Assembly (NCBI GenBank): GCA_932521035.1
Contig: OW051494.1
Location: forward strand, 10,526,001 to 10,590,000
Reading direction: 5' to 3'
From: Oscheius dolichura
Taxonomy: Eukaryota; Nematoda; Chromadorea; Rhabditida; Rhabditidae
Length of the DNA stretch: 64,000 nucleotides
Shown here: piece by piece, positions 10,988-21,308 of the stretch
Numbering within the stretch: the first letter of the stretch is position 1
How the letters are laid out: each line of letters begins with the position of its first letter
Notes under the pieces: generated by a model
Told to the model about the DNA's origin: nothing
The model's database searches: none
Seen by the model: only the letters and a program-made list of their open reading frames with translations
Made by a program: the position numbers and the translations under genes

Positions 10988-11996
10988 ATGGTCGAGTACT
11001 GGACACCGCCGGAGGAGAGAACTTGGCAGGTACGGTTTTCCTACTGTAGGATCCATTACTTTGGACTGAAATCGACCAGAATAGTCCAGGATTTCCATAG
11101 TTTCGTTTATCGCCCCTCCGAAGTTCGATCATCGAGGGTTCGATCCCCGCTGATGAAAAATCCTTTTTGCTTTTTTTCTAAAGCACGAATATGATTGAAC
11201 ACGGCCAAATACATCCAAAAAACACGTTAGAATAAAAGCAAACAGGGGGTTTTCATAGGTGGGGATCGAACCCTCGCTGTTAATATTAGTTTTCCCCAGT
11301 TTTTCTTCATTTTCTCGTTCTAGAAGCCCCTTTTCAGGCCACTACAACCCCGAAGGCGTCGAAATCTCAAAAAGTTCAAAAAGCTACCAAGGAACTCCCA
11401 AAAGAGACGCAGAGGAAATGCGGTTCGTTTCAACAGAGAGCAGTAGCCAGGCCGGGAGAGAGTGCTCTCTTCGCCCCCCTTGACTGCTTCTAAAGCCATT
11501 TCCGACTGGCCAGTTCGTTTCTGGACTGCCGACTTTATACCTACCAAGGATTATAATATTCCCCTTTTGCACCCATAGGCAGTCATTTTCTTCTTCAAAA
11601 TGCCTGATTCGGGCCCGTTTCGGCCAATTTCTGCACCCGTATGGTCTCGGAAGGAAGGAATACTGTATTTTTCCGTTTGAAAATCAAAAAATCTCCAAAC
11701 TGCGGAGATTCTATGGGTGCAACGTCTCTCCAGATTCCATGCCGCCGCACCCATAAAATCTCTGCAGCTAAAAGTTCTGAAAGCGCGCCGCGTGAAATAC
11801 CAGTCCCCTGAGCTGCCGAGATTCTACGGGTGCCGGTATTCGGCCTTCCCCCGCCAAATCTACCATTTCAGGAGCGCCAGGAGTCAGTAAAATGGCCAGC
11901 GAGCTGAAAACTCGAACAGGCAACTATCTAACCAAAGTCCGGACATGGCACGCCAAATTGAGAGCTAATAAAGTCGCTCCAATTAGTTCAAAGTAA
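10988..11996 (+). CDS. Small basic protein gene, three exons (tentative)
   Basis: Exon 1 (10988-11029) reads MVEYWTPPEERTWQ and ends at CAG|GTACGG. Exon 2 starts at 11338 after TTTTCAG and reads, in phase, ATTTPKASKSQKVQKATKEL and on, staying open to a stop at 11490. Exon 3 (11872-11996) follows CATTTCAG and reads APGVSKMASELKTRTGNYLT and on to a stop. Joining exon 2 to exon 3 requires a phase-1 donor inside exon 2; GAGA|GTGCTC near 11463 or TGCG|GTTCG near 11420 would fit, but neither is a strong donor. The product is lysine/arginine-rich and soluble. The intron before exon 3 would hold two family A hairpins. Function unknown. Confidence 0.4.
11120..11290. repeat. Small inverted repeat with tRNA T-arm-like ends
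   Basis: GCGAGGGTTCGATCCCC-type sequence occurs in inverted orientation at about 11126-11150 and 11255-11280, each followed inward by ATGAAAA. The ends resemble a tRNA T arm but no cloverleaf can be drawn around either, so this is probably a foldback element with tRNA-derived ends. Confidence 0.4.
11633..11720. repeat. Family A hairpin element, diverged
   Basis: Termini GCACCCGTATGGTCTCGG and CTGCGGAGATTCTATGGGTG. Lies in the putative last intron of the gene at 10988-11996. Confidence 0.7.
11747..11833. repeat. Family A hairpin element, short form
   Basis: Termini GCACCCATAAAATCTCTGCA and CTGCCGAGATTCTACGGGTG, with interior AGCTAAAAGTTCTG as in the 5207 copy. Second element of a pair with 11633. 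Confidence 0.75.
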
Positions 11997-12162
11997 AGCC
12001 ACAGTTAGACAGCCAGCTCAAAATTATCCCAGAGTTCAATCCCGGCATCTGGAACTGGAGCCCCTTTGTTGTTTGTCTTCTTGCCTCGTAAGGGGAGGGT
12101 GTATGACTGTAGTCGTCTTTGAGGTATTTTTTATGTATTCTATAATAAAATATAGAATTCAG

Positions 12163-13040
12163 ATGGCTTTTATTGCCTATACCCTGCTGTTTATTGTGAT
12201 CGGAATGTCTAGAGGCGGTTTTACCCTTTGGGAACCGATTCCGAAGAATTTTAACGGCTGGATTGGTCATCATTTCTTCTTTTATTGTCTGGTGCTCTAT
12301 GATATTGTGAGTTTTATAATGGAAACTTAATTTGAAGAGGCTATAGCCAGAATGAGCAGGTATTTTGAATTCAGAGGATAAATAACCAAATTGTGCGAAT
12401 AAAATGGCTTCTAGAAATTTTCCCTGATACAGGATTATTTTTATTTTTATTACATAAAATTAACTGGATTATAAGGAACATTTTGATATATAAATTGGCT
12501 CATAACTCGCAAAAAATTAAATTGTTATGATTTTCTCAAGAATTTCCTCCTATTTTGACTCCTTTTTATGATTTTATACCCTTTTATGGAATTTTAGGGC
12601 TTATTGACAATTATAAAATAACATAAACATGTAAAAATATAGAAAAGAGAAGTATTTGTGGAAGAAAATATGAAAAATTCATAAAATAAGCAAAAAAATC
12701 CGATTTCAGGCTCTTTTTCTCGTTGCTATGGGTTTGGCTAACGGTCTTTACTCTTTCAATCGGGTAAGTAACTTCTCCAAAAAAAAATTCGTTTCAGTTC
12801 TTTCTCAAAGCTCACTTCTACTTTTGTTTTGCCAGTTTGGCTATCAACTTTATTTTCCTCACCTTCACAGCATGGGCTCTTTGTTCACCCGGAGATTTTA
12901 CTTTCAACATTTTAAATAGCTTTCTTATTTGGTGTTTTGCCATGCAAATACCTCTACAAATATGGGCAATTACTGTCGTCAAGAGTTGTTACGATTTTTT
13001 CGGACTGATACATGTATTTGTTACACTTGCTGAGAGCTGA
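12163..13040 (+). CDS. Four-pass membrane protein, 146 aa
   Basis: Three exons, 12163-12306, 12710-12763 and 12798-13040; total 441 bases, phase 0 at each junction. The start MAFIAYTLLFIVIGMSRGGF is chosen because ATG directly follows AATTCAG, a trans-splice-type acceptor; an in-frame ATG at 12103 would add 20 residues. Four hydrophobic spans are visible: residues about 2-16, 35-60, 68-97 and 112-140, with a conserved-looking GGFTLWEPIPKNFNGW loop after the first. The layout recalls small nematode four-TM proteins of unknown function. No signal cleavage site beyond TM1. An ATAAAT follows the stop. Its 3' end faces the coiled-coil gene at 13174-13667 (convergent). Confidence 0.7.
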
Positions 13041-13173
13041 ATAAATGTATTTTTTTATTTTGTATTGGGAAATAATACAAGCCGTGAAATTACCCGTTTA
13101 TTTGTATTGAGGTGTCGGGAATTCAATGTATAATTGACATGTGAATCAAGAGAATTTTAGTGGAAGAAAATAA

Positions 13174-13667
13174 TCAACAAGCGTCTTTATCCTCATCTTT
13201 TTTCGGACTCTCAGCATCGGTATTTTTCTTATTCTGAAATGGCCAATTTTTTATATTGATCCGTTATTCTAATAAAATAATTCTAAAACATTTTTTGATC
13301 GGGGAATTTGTTCAACTTATGCAATTAGACATGACTCACAGCGTTCTCCATCTTCTTTTGATACTTGGCTGTTTCCTCTGACAGTTGCTTCTTCAACTCT
13401 TCTCTAGTTTTCATCTTCTTATTGAGATTTATCATTTGTACAGTCATTTGGGCAGCTGTTGTATCTTGAGGCACCAAATGATATCCTCTCTCTGAAGTCA
13501 ATATTTAAAAATTGATAAACAAAGAATTAAAACATACCAATGATAGAAAAACGCTCATTTAGAGAAATGTGACGATTGGAGTAGTTGTCAGCTTTCGTTG
13601 GAAGGGCGACAAAATTCTTCTGTACAGCTTCGCGCCCCTCGATTGGCTCAATGGCGAAACTCGTCAT
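13174..13667 (-). CDS. Small coiled-coil protein, 113 aa
   Basis: Three exons on the minus strand: 13667-13538, 13491-13340 and 13233-13174; 342 bases in phase. The start MTSFAIEPIEGREAVQKNFV lies two bases after a TATTTCAG acceptor, so trans-splicing is likely. Residues about 60-98 (MINLNKKMKTREELKKQLSE and on) form a single amphipathic charged helix, followed by a polar tail NKKNTDAESPKKDEDKDAC. No membrane span, no recognised domain. Coding confidence comes from phase-consistent short introns of 46 and 106 bases. It is divergent from cgh-1, sharing the 13.7-14.5 kb upstream region. Confidence 0.65.
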
Positions 13668-14548
13668 TTCTGAAATAATAAGACTATTTTCTATAGAATA
13701 AACGAGCAAGAAGATAATCAGAAAGGGCAGAAAATAATGTGATGACTGGTAAGTAAGAAGCAGAAGCGATACGAAAAATCGATTAGAAACGCGCTTTAGC
13801 CATCTTTTCTTACAAATTCTTCGCTTTTAGCTCAGTAGTAGCCTAGCAACGGTGTTATTAGAAGAAGAAAACAACAAATTGATGAAAGAAATGAAGTAAA
13901 CGAACAAAAACAGAATGTAGTCAAAGGGCAGTACAAATTCACTGGAATTGAAACGTTTGAATTCCCGCAATTTGGCTGCTCGGTTGCTTGAGTACTCAAC
14001 GTTTTCGGCGACGCTGGCGTCTCTCAATTTTTAGAGAAAAGGTGTGAAGTCGTCAATGCCTAATTTAGTGCCTTTCCATTCGTTGTTTTCTATCTTTGTA
14101 GTCCATTTATGTCGTATTCTACGCTATACGACCGTACAAATGTGCTACAATAGCTATTCAACCGATACAATGCCTTCTAGAAGAGAAAATCAATTATAAT
14201 GGACGCTCGATGCTGAAACTGTATTGCGTACGCGCGATAACGGATCTAGACGACTCACTATACCTATTTTTACGATTGTCTAATGTTCTCGACCAAATAC
14301 AGCATGTATTTGTGTTGCTAAATGACTAACGCTTACCAGTGCGTTTTGATTCAATGAGCCGTTTGTATGCGTGGAAATTACGTTTGCGCTGGACAAATTC
14401 TGCGTCTATCTAATTTCTTTCTTTCATGTGATTCCGCATTGATTACTTCGTTGTTCACACATTCTTTTTTATTTGCCAGCTTGCAAGTTATAATCAGCTC
14501 ATGTGTTTCCTTTCAGGTTTTCTGAAAACTTGAACATCAACGAATAAA
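13668..14548. promoter_or_regulatory. Divergent upstream region between coiled-coil gene and cgh-1
   Basis: 881 bases between two start codons that point away from each other. No convincing exon; the minus ORF at 13827-14027 has no acceptor context. The region presumably holds both promoters, but I see no recognisable TATA box. The last bases before the cgh-1 ATG do not look like a strong trans-splice acceptor; the nearest is TTTCAG at about 14513. Confidence 0.4.
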
Positions 14549-16082
14549 ATGAGCGTTGCTGCTGAAAATAAGGTTACCACCGATGAGAACTGGAAAAATA
14601 ATTTGAACCTGCCTCCAAAGGATCGACGTTTCCGAACAGCTGTAAGCAATTTATCTCTTGAATAGCAGTAATTCATCTTCAGGATGTCACCGAAACAAAG
14701 GGAGTTGAATTTGAGGATTTCTGTCTTAGCAGAGATTTGCTCATGGGAATTTTTGAGAAAGGATGGGAGAAGCCGAGTCCTATTCAGGAAGCTTCTATCG
14801 GAGTAGCACTTTCAGGTAAATCGATACTGATAATCTATTACTCATGAATTTTCAATTTCAGGTCAGGATGTCCTTGCTCGTGCTAAGAACGGAACTGGAA
14901 AGACTGGTGCTTATTGTATTCCCGTGATCGAAAAAATTAATCCTACTTTGAAGAAAATTCAAGCTATCGTCGTTGTTCCAACTCGTGAATTAGCTCTACA
15001 AACTTCTCAAATCTGCGTCGAGCTGTCCAAGCATCTCAAATTGAAGGTAGCGGCAATGTAATTTCCTTTCACAAACAGCGTATTTAGGTTATGGTTACTA
15101 CTGGAGGTACTGATTTGCGTGAGGATATCATGCGTCTCAGCGGACCCGTTCATATGGTTATTGCCACTCCTGGTAGAATTCTCGATTTGATGGAGAAGGG
15201 AGTCGCTGACGTCTCGAACTGCAAGACCCTCGTTCTTGACGAAGCAGACAAGCTGTTGTCGCAAGATTTCCAAGTACGGTTTTTGTTAGTTCAGTTTATC
15301 ATTATAATTCAGGGTATTCTTGATCGTCTGATCTCGTTCCTCCCTCGTGAACGACAAATTATGCTTTACTCGGCTACTTTCCCTATGACGGTTACTGATT
15401 TCATGTCGAAACACATGCGCAAGCCATACGAAATTAATTTGATGGATGTTAGTTTTCTATACCATTTCTCATGCATATGTTTCGTTTTTTAGGAACTTAC
15501 CCTCATTGGAGTTACTCAATATTACGCTTACGTACAAGAAAAGCAGAAGGTCCATTGTCTGAACACACTTTTCCGCAAACTCCAAATCAATCAGTCCATC
15601 ATCTTCTGCAACTCAACTCAACGAGTCGAACTTCTTGCCAAGAAAATTACCGAGATTGGATACTCATGCTATTATATCCATTCGAAGATGGCTCAAACTC
15701 ATCGTAACCGTGTCTTCCATGACTTCCGCCAAGGAAACTGCCGCAATCTTGTCTGCTCCGACTTATTAACTCGTGGTATCGACATTCAAGCAGTCAATGT
15801 GGTGATCAACTTTGATTTCCCAAGAAATGCGGAAACTTACCTTCATAGAATTGGACGGTTTGATCCTTTTGTTTTTATCGCTAATAACTTCGTTTTAGCT
15901 CTGGACGTTTTGGTCACCTTGGAATTGCAATCAACCTCATCACATACGAGGACCGCCACACCCTGCGACGCATTGAGCAGGAGCTCAGGACAAGAATTGA
16001 GCCCATTCCCAAGGCCGTCGATCCCAAGCTTTACGTTGCTGAGCATCAGCTTGTAGACGACGGAGTTGAATCGCAAGCATAG
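14549..16082 (+). CDS. cgh-1: CGH-1/DDX6 DEAD-box RNA helicase, 426 aa
   Basis: Seven exons: 14549-14641, 14683-14815, 14862-15046, 15088-15273, 15313-15447, 15493-15857, 15899-16082; 1281 bases, all phases match. Motifs in order: Q motif (PSPIQEASI), Walker A AKNGTGKT (about residues 83-90), [24 protein letters not shown] (about 186-193), [16 protein letters not shown] and HRIGRSGRFG. These identify the Dhh1/DDX6/CGH-1 branch, which binds mRNA with decapping activators and translational repressors in P bodies and germ granules. Length is about that of worm CGH-1. Introns are 35-47 bases. The N-terminus ([20 protein letters not shown]) is short, as in CGH-1. A polyadenylation signal candidate is at 16551. 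Confidence 0.95.
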
Positions 16083-16788
16083 AGCACAGTGTCTAGGTAA
16101 GCTTTTGTCTTCCAACTCGTCATTAGCTTCTTCTTTTAGATATCCTCTTTTATGATCTCAAGTTTTGACCACCTTCCATATCTTCTACTGGTTATCCACA
16201 TTTTTTATACAGGAATCTCCTCTTTTTCTACATTTTTTTAAAATATTTTTGCATGTTTACAAAATAAGTACAGTTACTTCCTGTACAGTTTAACTTGTAG
16301 CAACCAAAATTGTATTGTTATTTTTACGGGCATTCTAAAGCGTGTAATGCGGTTTTTTACGTCACCAACATCGGCGTTTTCCGCTTAGGCAGTTTATTCT
16401 CTTGTCATCATCCCCGCTGTGCATTTTTTGTATTCGAGTAATATATTCCGGTCTTGAAGATCGGTTACGTGGCCCTGCATCGGCTGGCTTTGTGTCTTGC
16501 CCCAGCATGTCCCACAGTTGTTCTGTAGACGAGATTTTCTGCCCCGAAACAATAAATATTCTGTTTCGACTTCATTGTTATTATTTTTGAGTAGTATTAG
16601 TGTCCTGTTCACTTTGTTATCCGCGAAGTTTCTTCGCTTTTGTTCATTGGATTGGCTGCCGTCTTGTACGCAACAAGATTGGGCGCGAAACGTACGGCTC
16701 CCTGACCATTTGTGCCTCGTTTACCCATTAGCATTTGCTTAGCTTTTCATATTTTTTTGCTTGCCGACAATTCATTCTATTTTCAGTT
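16083..16788. promoter_or_regulatory. cgh-1 3' region and orc-1 upstream region
   Basis: The AATAAA at 16551-16556 is the best polyadenylation signal for cgh-1. At 16681-16690 the sequence GGGCGCGAAA (TTTCGCGCCC on the other strand) matches the E2F consensus, about 100 bases before the orc-1 start. TATTTTCAG immediately before TTATGG at 16786 is a trans-splice acceptor for orc-1. No coding exon is supported; the short ORFs at 16394-16742 overlap in all directions. Confidence 0.5.
16681..16690 (-). promoter_or_regulatory. E2F-type site upstream of orc-1
   Basis: TTTCGCGCCC on the minus strand. ORC1 genes are classical E2F targets in animals, which makes the position 99 bases upstream of the start suggestive. 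A ten-base match is weak by itself. Confidence 0.35.
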
Positions 16789-18521
16789 ATGGCCAAAAGT
16801 CGAAATGCTACTAACCATAAGACACCGAAGAAACGAAGTAATAAATCCGAGGTAAGCTGATTTTTATATCGTTTTGGTTGTTGTTTGCGTCTTTTCTGAA
16901 TTATTTGACCTGTTCAGAGTGACAGTTCGCCTGAGAAAAAACCATGTCCTGATACACCGTCAAGAGAAGCTGCAAAATGCTTTTCCACTCTAAGAATTTC
17001 TACTCCAAGTCGCAACACTCGATCTCAAAGTAATTTGACAACGACAACAATAGGCGAAATTGTGAAAAAACCACCTGCAGTATGTTTTTAAAGCAATTTA
17101 TTTCTAAATTTTTTCCTATTTCTAAATATTGATGCGTACCTATTTTTTAGACCAAACAAAAGAGACAGTTATTTACATCTAATAAGGATAATACTCGTAC
17201 ACCTTCCAAAAGTCCTGCACGTGCGAGTACACGGCTTAGAAAAGATGCCTCTCCTCCACAATGTTTCACTGTTTGTAGTGAAGACGATGAGATGGACATT
17301 GACAATAACTGTAATATTGAAAATATTTCACCATCGGTTAGTTCTATTGCTCCACTTTGGGGGGAGACTTCTTCTAAATCTACATATGAGTTTTACAAGG
17401 TTATAAATTTAAAATTCCCGTCTTATCTCTACTTTAGGTCGAACCCATCATCCTGAAGAAAGTGAAAAATATAGTGGATATCAACGCAGAAGAGAAGATC
17501 ATTTATAGAGTATCGCATACTCCTCGAGCAGTTGCAAAACCATCTAAAAGGATTACACTAGAAGATTTAAGAAGCGTTTTGCACACGTCAGAGATTCCAG
17601 AAAATATGCCATGCAGAGAAGAAGAATTTGAGACGATTAGAAAATTTGTTATTGAAGGTGTAAAGAAGGTAAGGATTCTTTTGTTATAATTTAGACACTA
17701 ACCTTTTAAGAAAAGTACAAGCCAAGCCATGTATATTAGTGGTGTACCAGGAACGGGCAAAACGGCTACTACTCAAGCTGTTATCAAATATGTCAAGAAG
17801 AGCAACAAATTTAAATATGTAGCTGTAAATGCAATGGAACTTATGGAACCTAAACAAATATTTGTCGAAATATACAAAGGGTGAGTTTTGTTAATTTGAA
17901 GATTATTGCACCTACCCTATTTGTATTCGTTACAATTCTTGTATTTTATCTTTCCTGTAGGCTTGATTTCAGCATCCTCGACAGCACAAAACGGATATCA
18001 GCAGTTAATGCTCGAAAAAAGCTCAATATGATGTTTGAACGTGCGGATAAGAATCGCCCTCCTGTCGTAATACTCATTGATGAATTGGATATGCTTTGTA
18101 CAAAACGCCAGGAAATATTCTATGATGTTTTTAACTGGACTTCAATTGAAGAAGCTCGAGTCAGTGTCATAGCTATTGCCAATACATTGGATCTGCCGGA
18201 GCGAGTTATGAATCAGAAGATTACTAGCCGACTAGTATGTCTACACTCTTTTTTAACATAATTTGCTATATTTAGGGAACAAACAGGGTTGTCTTTCAGC
18301 CTTACAGTTACCCACAAATTGAAGAAATAGTGCAATTCCGTGTTTCTCATGCGTCACATCTTGTTCATGAGCAGGCTATTGAATTTGTCTCGAAGAAAGT
18401 GGCCAATGTATCCGGTGATTTGCGTAAAGCCATGGATCTTTTACGAAGAGCAATTGAAATAGCTGTTGAACAGGGAGAGAAAAGTATACTTCGATTTGAA
18501 CATGTATGTTTTAATAAATAG

Positions 18522-18558
<37 letters not shown>

Positions 18559-18992
18559 TTATTTATATTTATTTCAGGTTAATATGGCACAAAAAGAGTC
18601 AGCTTCCGCACCACGAAATGTAATTGGAGAAAATCTGTCTCGTCATGAATTTATACTTTTCCGTGCTGCCTTATGTAAAGTACAAAGCTCCGGTGTAGAA
18701 GAGATCTTATTCTCTGATTTATACAAGCAGTATCACGTATTGTGTACTAGTTTAGAAGGCGTCAATCCATTACATGATTATGCAGCTCATCATTTACTTA
18801 TGCAGTTATGCAGGTTTGTTTTTATCGTCTATTTTTAACCGCTGTGCTTTTAGCAATCGTTTTCTTGTCGCTTCTCCAGGAATGAATTATCCTCGTCGTA
18901 AAATTCGTCTAGGAATGCCAATGCATGATGCTCAATTTATTATAAAACAAGTGGAGGATGCCCGAAAAGAAGGTCGGATAACATGGATCTAA
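16789..18992 (+). CDS. orc-1: ORC1, origin recognition complex subunit 1, 583 aa
   Basis: Nine exons: 16789-16851, 16918-17079, 17151-17399, 17438-17668, 17711-17880, 17961-18234, 18276-18503, 18578-18813, 18854-18992; 1752 bases, phases consistent. The first 200 residues are polar with several SP/TP sites (candidate CDK targets) and no BAH domain. The AAA+ ATPase follows: Walker A GVPGTGKT (about 246-253), Walker B VILIDELDML, sensor 1 AIANTLDLPERVM, then KVANVSGDLRKAMDLLRRAI typical of ORC1/CDC6, and a C-terminal winged helix ending KEGRITWI. Role: origin licensing with ORC and CDC6. ATG lies two bases after TTTTCAG (trans-splice site). emg1 starts 156 bases downstream. Confidence 0.95.
18519..18570. 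repeat. (TA)n / TTTA microsatellite in orc-1 intron
   Basis: About 17 TA units followed by ATTTATTT units, immediately before the acceptor of orc-1 exon 8. Confidence 0.9.
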
Positions 18993-19148
18993 TTATTTTA
19001 TGTTGTAAATATTGTTGATACTAAATTTTGACTATTTGCTCAAGTAAATTATATTTACATCAGTGTTTTGTCCAATTTTATCTGGAGAGTTCTCTTGTTG
19101 TCTCGTTATATTGATAAAATGTTGTATTTTCTATTTTTTTAAATATAG
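18993..19148 (+). promoter_or_regulatory. Short intercistronic region orc-1/emg1 with trans-splice acceptor
   Basis: 156 bases between the orc-1 stop and the emg1 ATG, T-rich, ending in AATATAG directly joined to ATG. The spacing and the acceptor at the start codon are what SL2-type operons of rhabditid nematodes show. Confidence 0.55.
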
Positions 19149-20030
19149 ATGTCAGATGAATATGATGTAGTTGTACCACCAAATACTAAGCGATTTAAAA
19201 CAGATGAAACAAAGGAACAGAAAAAGGTTTTATATGTCGTATTAGAAGGCTGTAGCTTGGAAACAGCAAAGGTAGTTGATTGATTATTGATTATTTCTTA
19301 CTGACTACGTTTCTATTTATTTTCTTCCATTCAGATTGGTCAAGATTATGTGATATTGTGTAGCGACAAGCATGCCAATTTTCTGAGAAAGAATAAAAGA
19401 GATCCAGCTGATTATAGACCGGATATTCTTCACCAATGCCTGTTAAATTTATTAGACAGTCCATTGAATAGAGCTGGACAGCTCCGGGTATGTCTAGTAC
19501 ATTTTTAAAAAAGACTTTTATAGGTCTTTTTCCGTACTACTAAGAATGTACTCGTTGATGTAAGTCCACAGTGCCGTATTCCGCGTACATTTGACCGATT
19601 TTGTGGCCTCATGGGTATATTTTGCATTTGTTTTCTTCCATAAAAGTTATTTCAGTGCAACTTCTTCATAAGCTTACTGTTAGAGCAGCTGATAGCTCAC
19701 TCAAATTGTTAAGTGTGGTAAAGAACCCTGTATCGAATCATCTTCCCGTTGGTTGCAAGAAAGTCATGATGAGCTTCAACACCCAAGAACTTGTATTATC
19801 GAATAAGTTAGTCGATCCAAAAGTGGAAGCGCCAATTGTTGTTGTAATAGGAGGAATTGCCAGAGGAAAGGTAATTTTTTATAATTTTTGTTTACCTGTG
19901 CTATTTTTATTTTTAGATTAGCGTAGACTATACGGAACAAGACATAAAAATAAGTAATTACCCCTTATCAGCTGCGTTGTGCTGCGCCAAGGTCACCTCA
20001 GGACTAGAAGAAATATGGGGTATCATTTAA
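19149..20030 (+). CDS. emg1: EMG1/NEP1 18S rRNA pseudouridine methyltransferase, 231 aa
   Basis: Five exons: 19149-19271, 19335-19487, 19524-19614, 19656-19870, 19917-20030; 696 bases in phase. Family signatures: VLYVVLEGCSLETAKIGQDY near the N-terminus, DILHQCLLNLLDSPLNRAG, a VDVSPQCRIPRTFDRFCGLM block, VVVIGGIARGKI and the SNYPLSAALCCAKVTSGLEE end with IWGII. These mark the SPOUT-type NEP1 fold. The enzyme N1-methylates a pseudouridine in 18S rRNA and helps assemble the small ribosomal subunit in the nucleolus. Length matches the family. Probably co-transcribed with orc-1. A similar orc-1/EMG1 adjacency is known to me from C. elegans chromosome III (Y39A1A genes), stated from memory. Confidence 0.95.
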
Positions 20031-20386
20031 TTTGCTCTCTAATTGTTATTTGTTGTTGTGTTTGTTTGCATTCTGTTAAATTTGTTCAGAGTAAAGTTTA
20101 TTCATCCGAGAGAATATGCCACATGCAAAAATTGAGCAGGTTTCTACCTTCTACGAGGAGTATCGCATTTTTCTGGTATTTAAAATTAAAAGGGAATGAA
20201 TTGGGAGCAAAGATAATAATTCACCAGATAGAAAACTTTATATTATGATCTCACGGCGGTGTATGTACAAAAACTGATTGGTTGAGCAGTAATTCGAATA
20301 AATTAGATCGAGTGATGCCCGTCAACTGAAAACATACCGGGATTAGCTTATCATAAACAAAAAATGGCCTAGTCAAAGATTACCTC

Positions 20387-20840
20387 TTATCCTCCAGGAA
20401 TGGGCCATAACCTGCTTCGAAGTGGCCGTATAGGTTCGGCAAATATCTTCTCCACGATAAAAACAATACCAAATGTCATAATAATTGTCGAAAAACAGAC
20501 AAACGCCGCCGAAATCACCTGGACGAGGAGCATGTTTGAGATGAGCCGTCGGTAAATAGACACACTTCAGGTACAGGAGGACGAGGGAGGGTGGGGAAAA
20601 AGCTGTTGTGCACGGGCCGATCCTAGCAACCACCCGGTGATTTTTAGAGAAATTGAGCCACGAAGATAATGTGTTGGTGGCAACCGGGAGAGATGGAGGA
20701 AAGTGGCAATAGGCAAATAGACCACACAAGAGGCCCGTAGAGGGCAGAAGAAGAGCCGAAAGGAGAACGCTGTTTACATTCGGCTGTCGTTGCTGTTAAA
20801 AGGGAGAGATTATCCTGAAATGGAGGAGATTTGAGAAGAA
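20387..20840 (-). CDS. Possible C-terminal part of a multi-pass acyltransferase-3-like protein
   Basis: The last exon is the best part: after CTCGTCCAG it reads VISAAFVCFSTIIMTFGIVF, then IVEKIFAEPIRPLRSRLWPI and a stop at 20387. That is one membrane span plus a basic tail, like the end of nematode OAC/NRF-6 proteins. Upstream (20530-20840) one frame gives a hydrophobic run (VLLSALLLPSTGLLCGLFAY) followed by NTLSSWLNFSKN, which resembles the OAC pattern of a span and then a lumenal W-containing turn. Exon borders and frame could not be settled, and no catalytic histidine region is present, so this may be a truncated gene or coincidence. Confidence 0.25.
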
Positions 20841-21300
20841 GACCTCGAGATTGTATCTAATGGGGGAAGACCCTCTCGAAAAAGGGGAGGAAAATTGGGT
20901 CGGGAGAGTGCCACAAACGACGCGGCGTGTGAACTGGCTGTTTCAAAATTTAGAAGAAGAGCGCCACAGTTCACACGCTGCGTCGTTTGTGGCGCTTATC
21001 CAGCCTACTATTCTGCTCCATTTATACCGGTGGTTATCTTCATCTACTGGAAACGTTTAATTCCTCTATGAATCAGAAATGTTGTCACTTTGTAGGGCAG
21101 AAAATACTTCCTTCTATTGACAAGCTCCTCGGAAAAGTTCACGAGCCACGAAACTAGTTCTCGATAGTAAAAAAGGACGCCCGTAAAGATAAGAGCCAGC
21201 AGTGATTCATACGTTTATTGCTCCATTTTTAGGCTACAGAATATTGCAGAAATGATGGTCTTTGATTCTTGGAGGGGAAAGGAAAAAGACTTTTACATTA
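20841..21300. other. Spacer before the tandem array, no gene
   Basis: Contains one family B palindrome (20909-20996) and AT-rich sequence. No ORF with support. Confidence 0.5.
20909..20996. repeat. Family B palindrome (CCACAAACGACGCGG termini)
   Basis: CCACAAACGACGCGGCGTGT and ACACGCTGCGTCGTTTGTGG face each other across a 30-base centre. Same family at 22884, 24218, 27521, 28721, 29997, 32274, 33096, 34559, 36801, 38233, 38441 and 41166. Non-coding, miniature inverted-repeat type. Confidence 0.85.
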
Positions 21301-21308
21301 CCGTTTTC

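Noticed and set aside
11100-11290. tRNA gene suggested by GGGTTCGATCCCC
   Set aside because: Only the T arm is present; no acceptor, D or anticodon stem can be drawn.
14494-14676. Minus-strand ORF overlapping the cgh-1 start
   Set aside because: Antisense shadow of cgh-1 exon 1.
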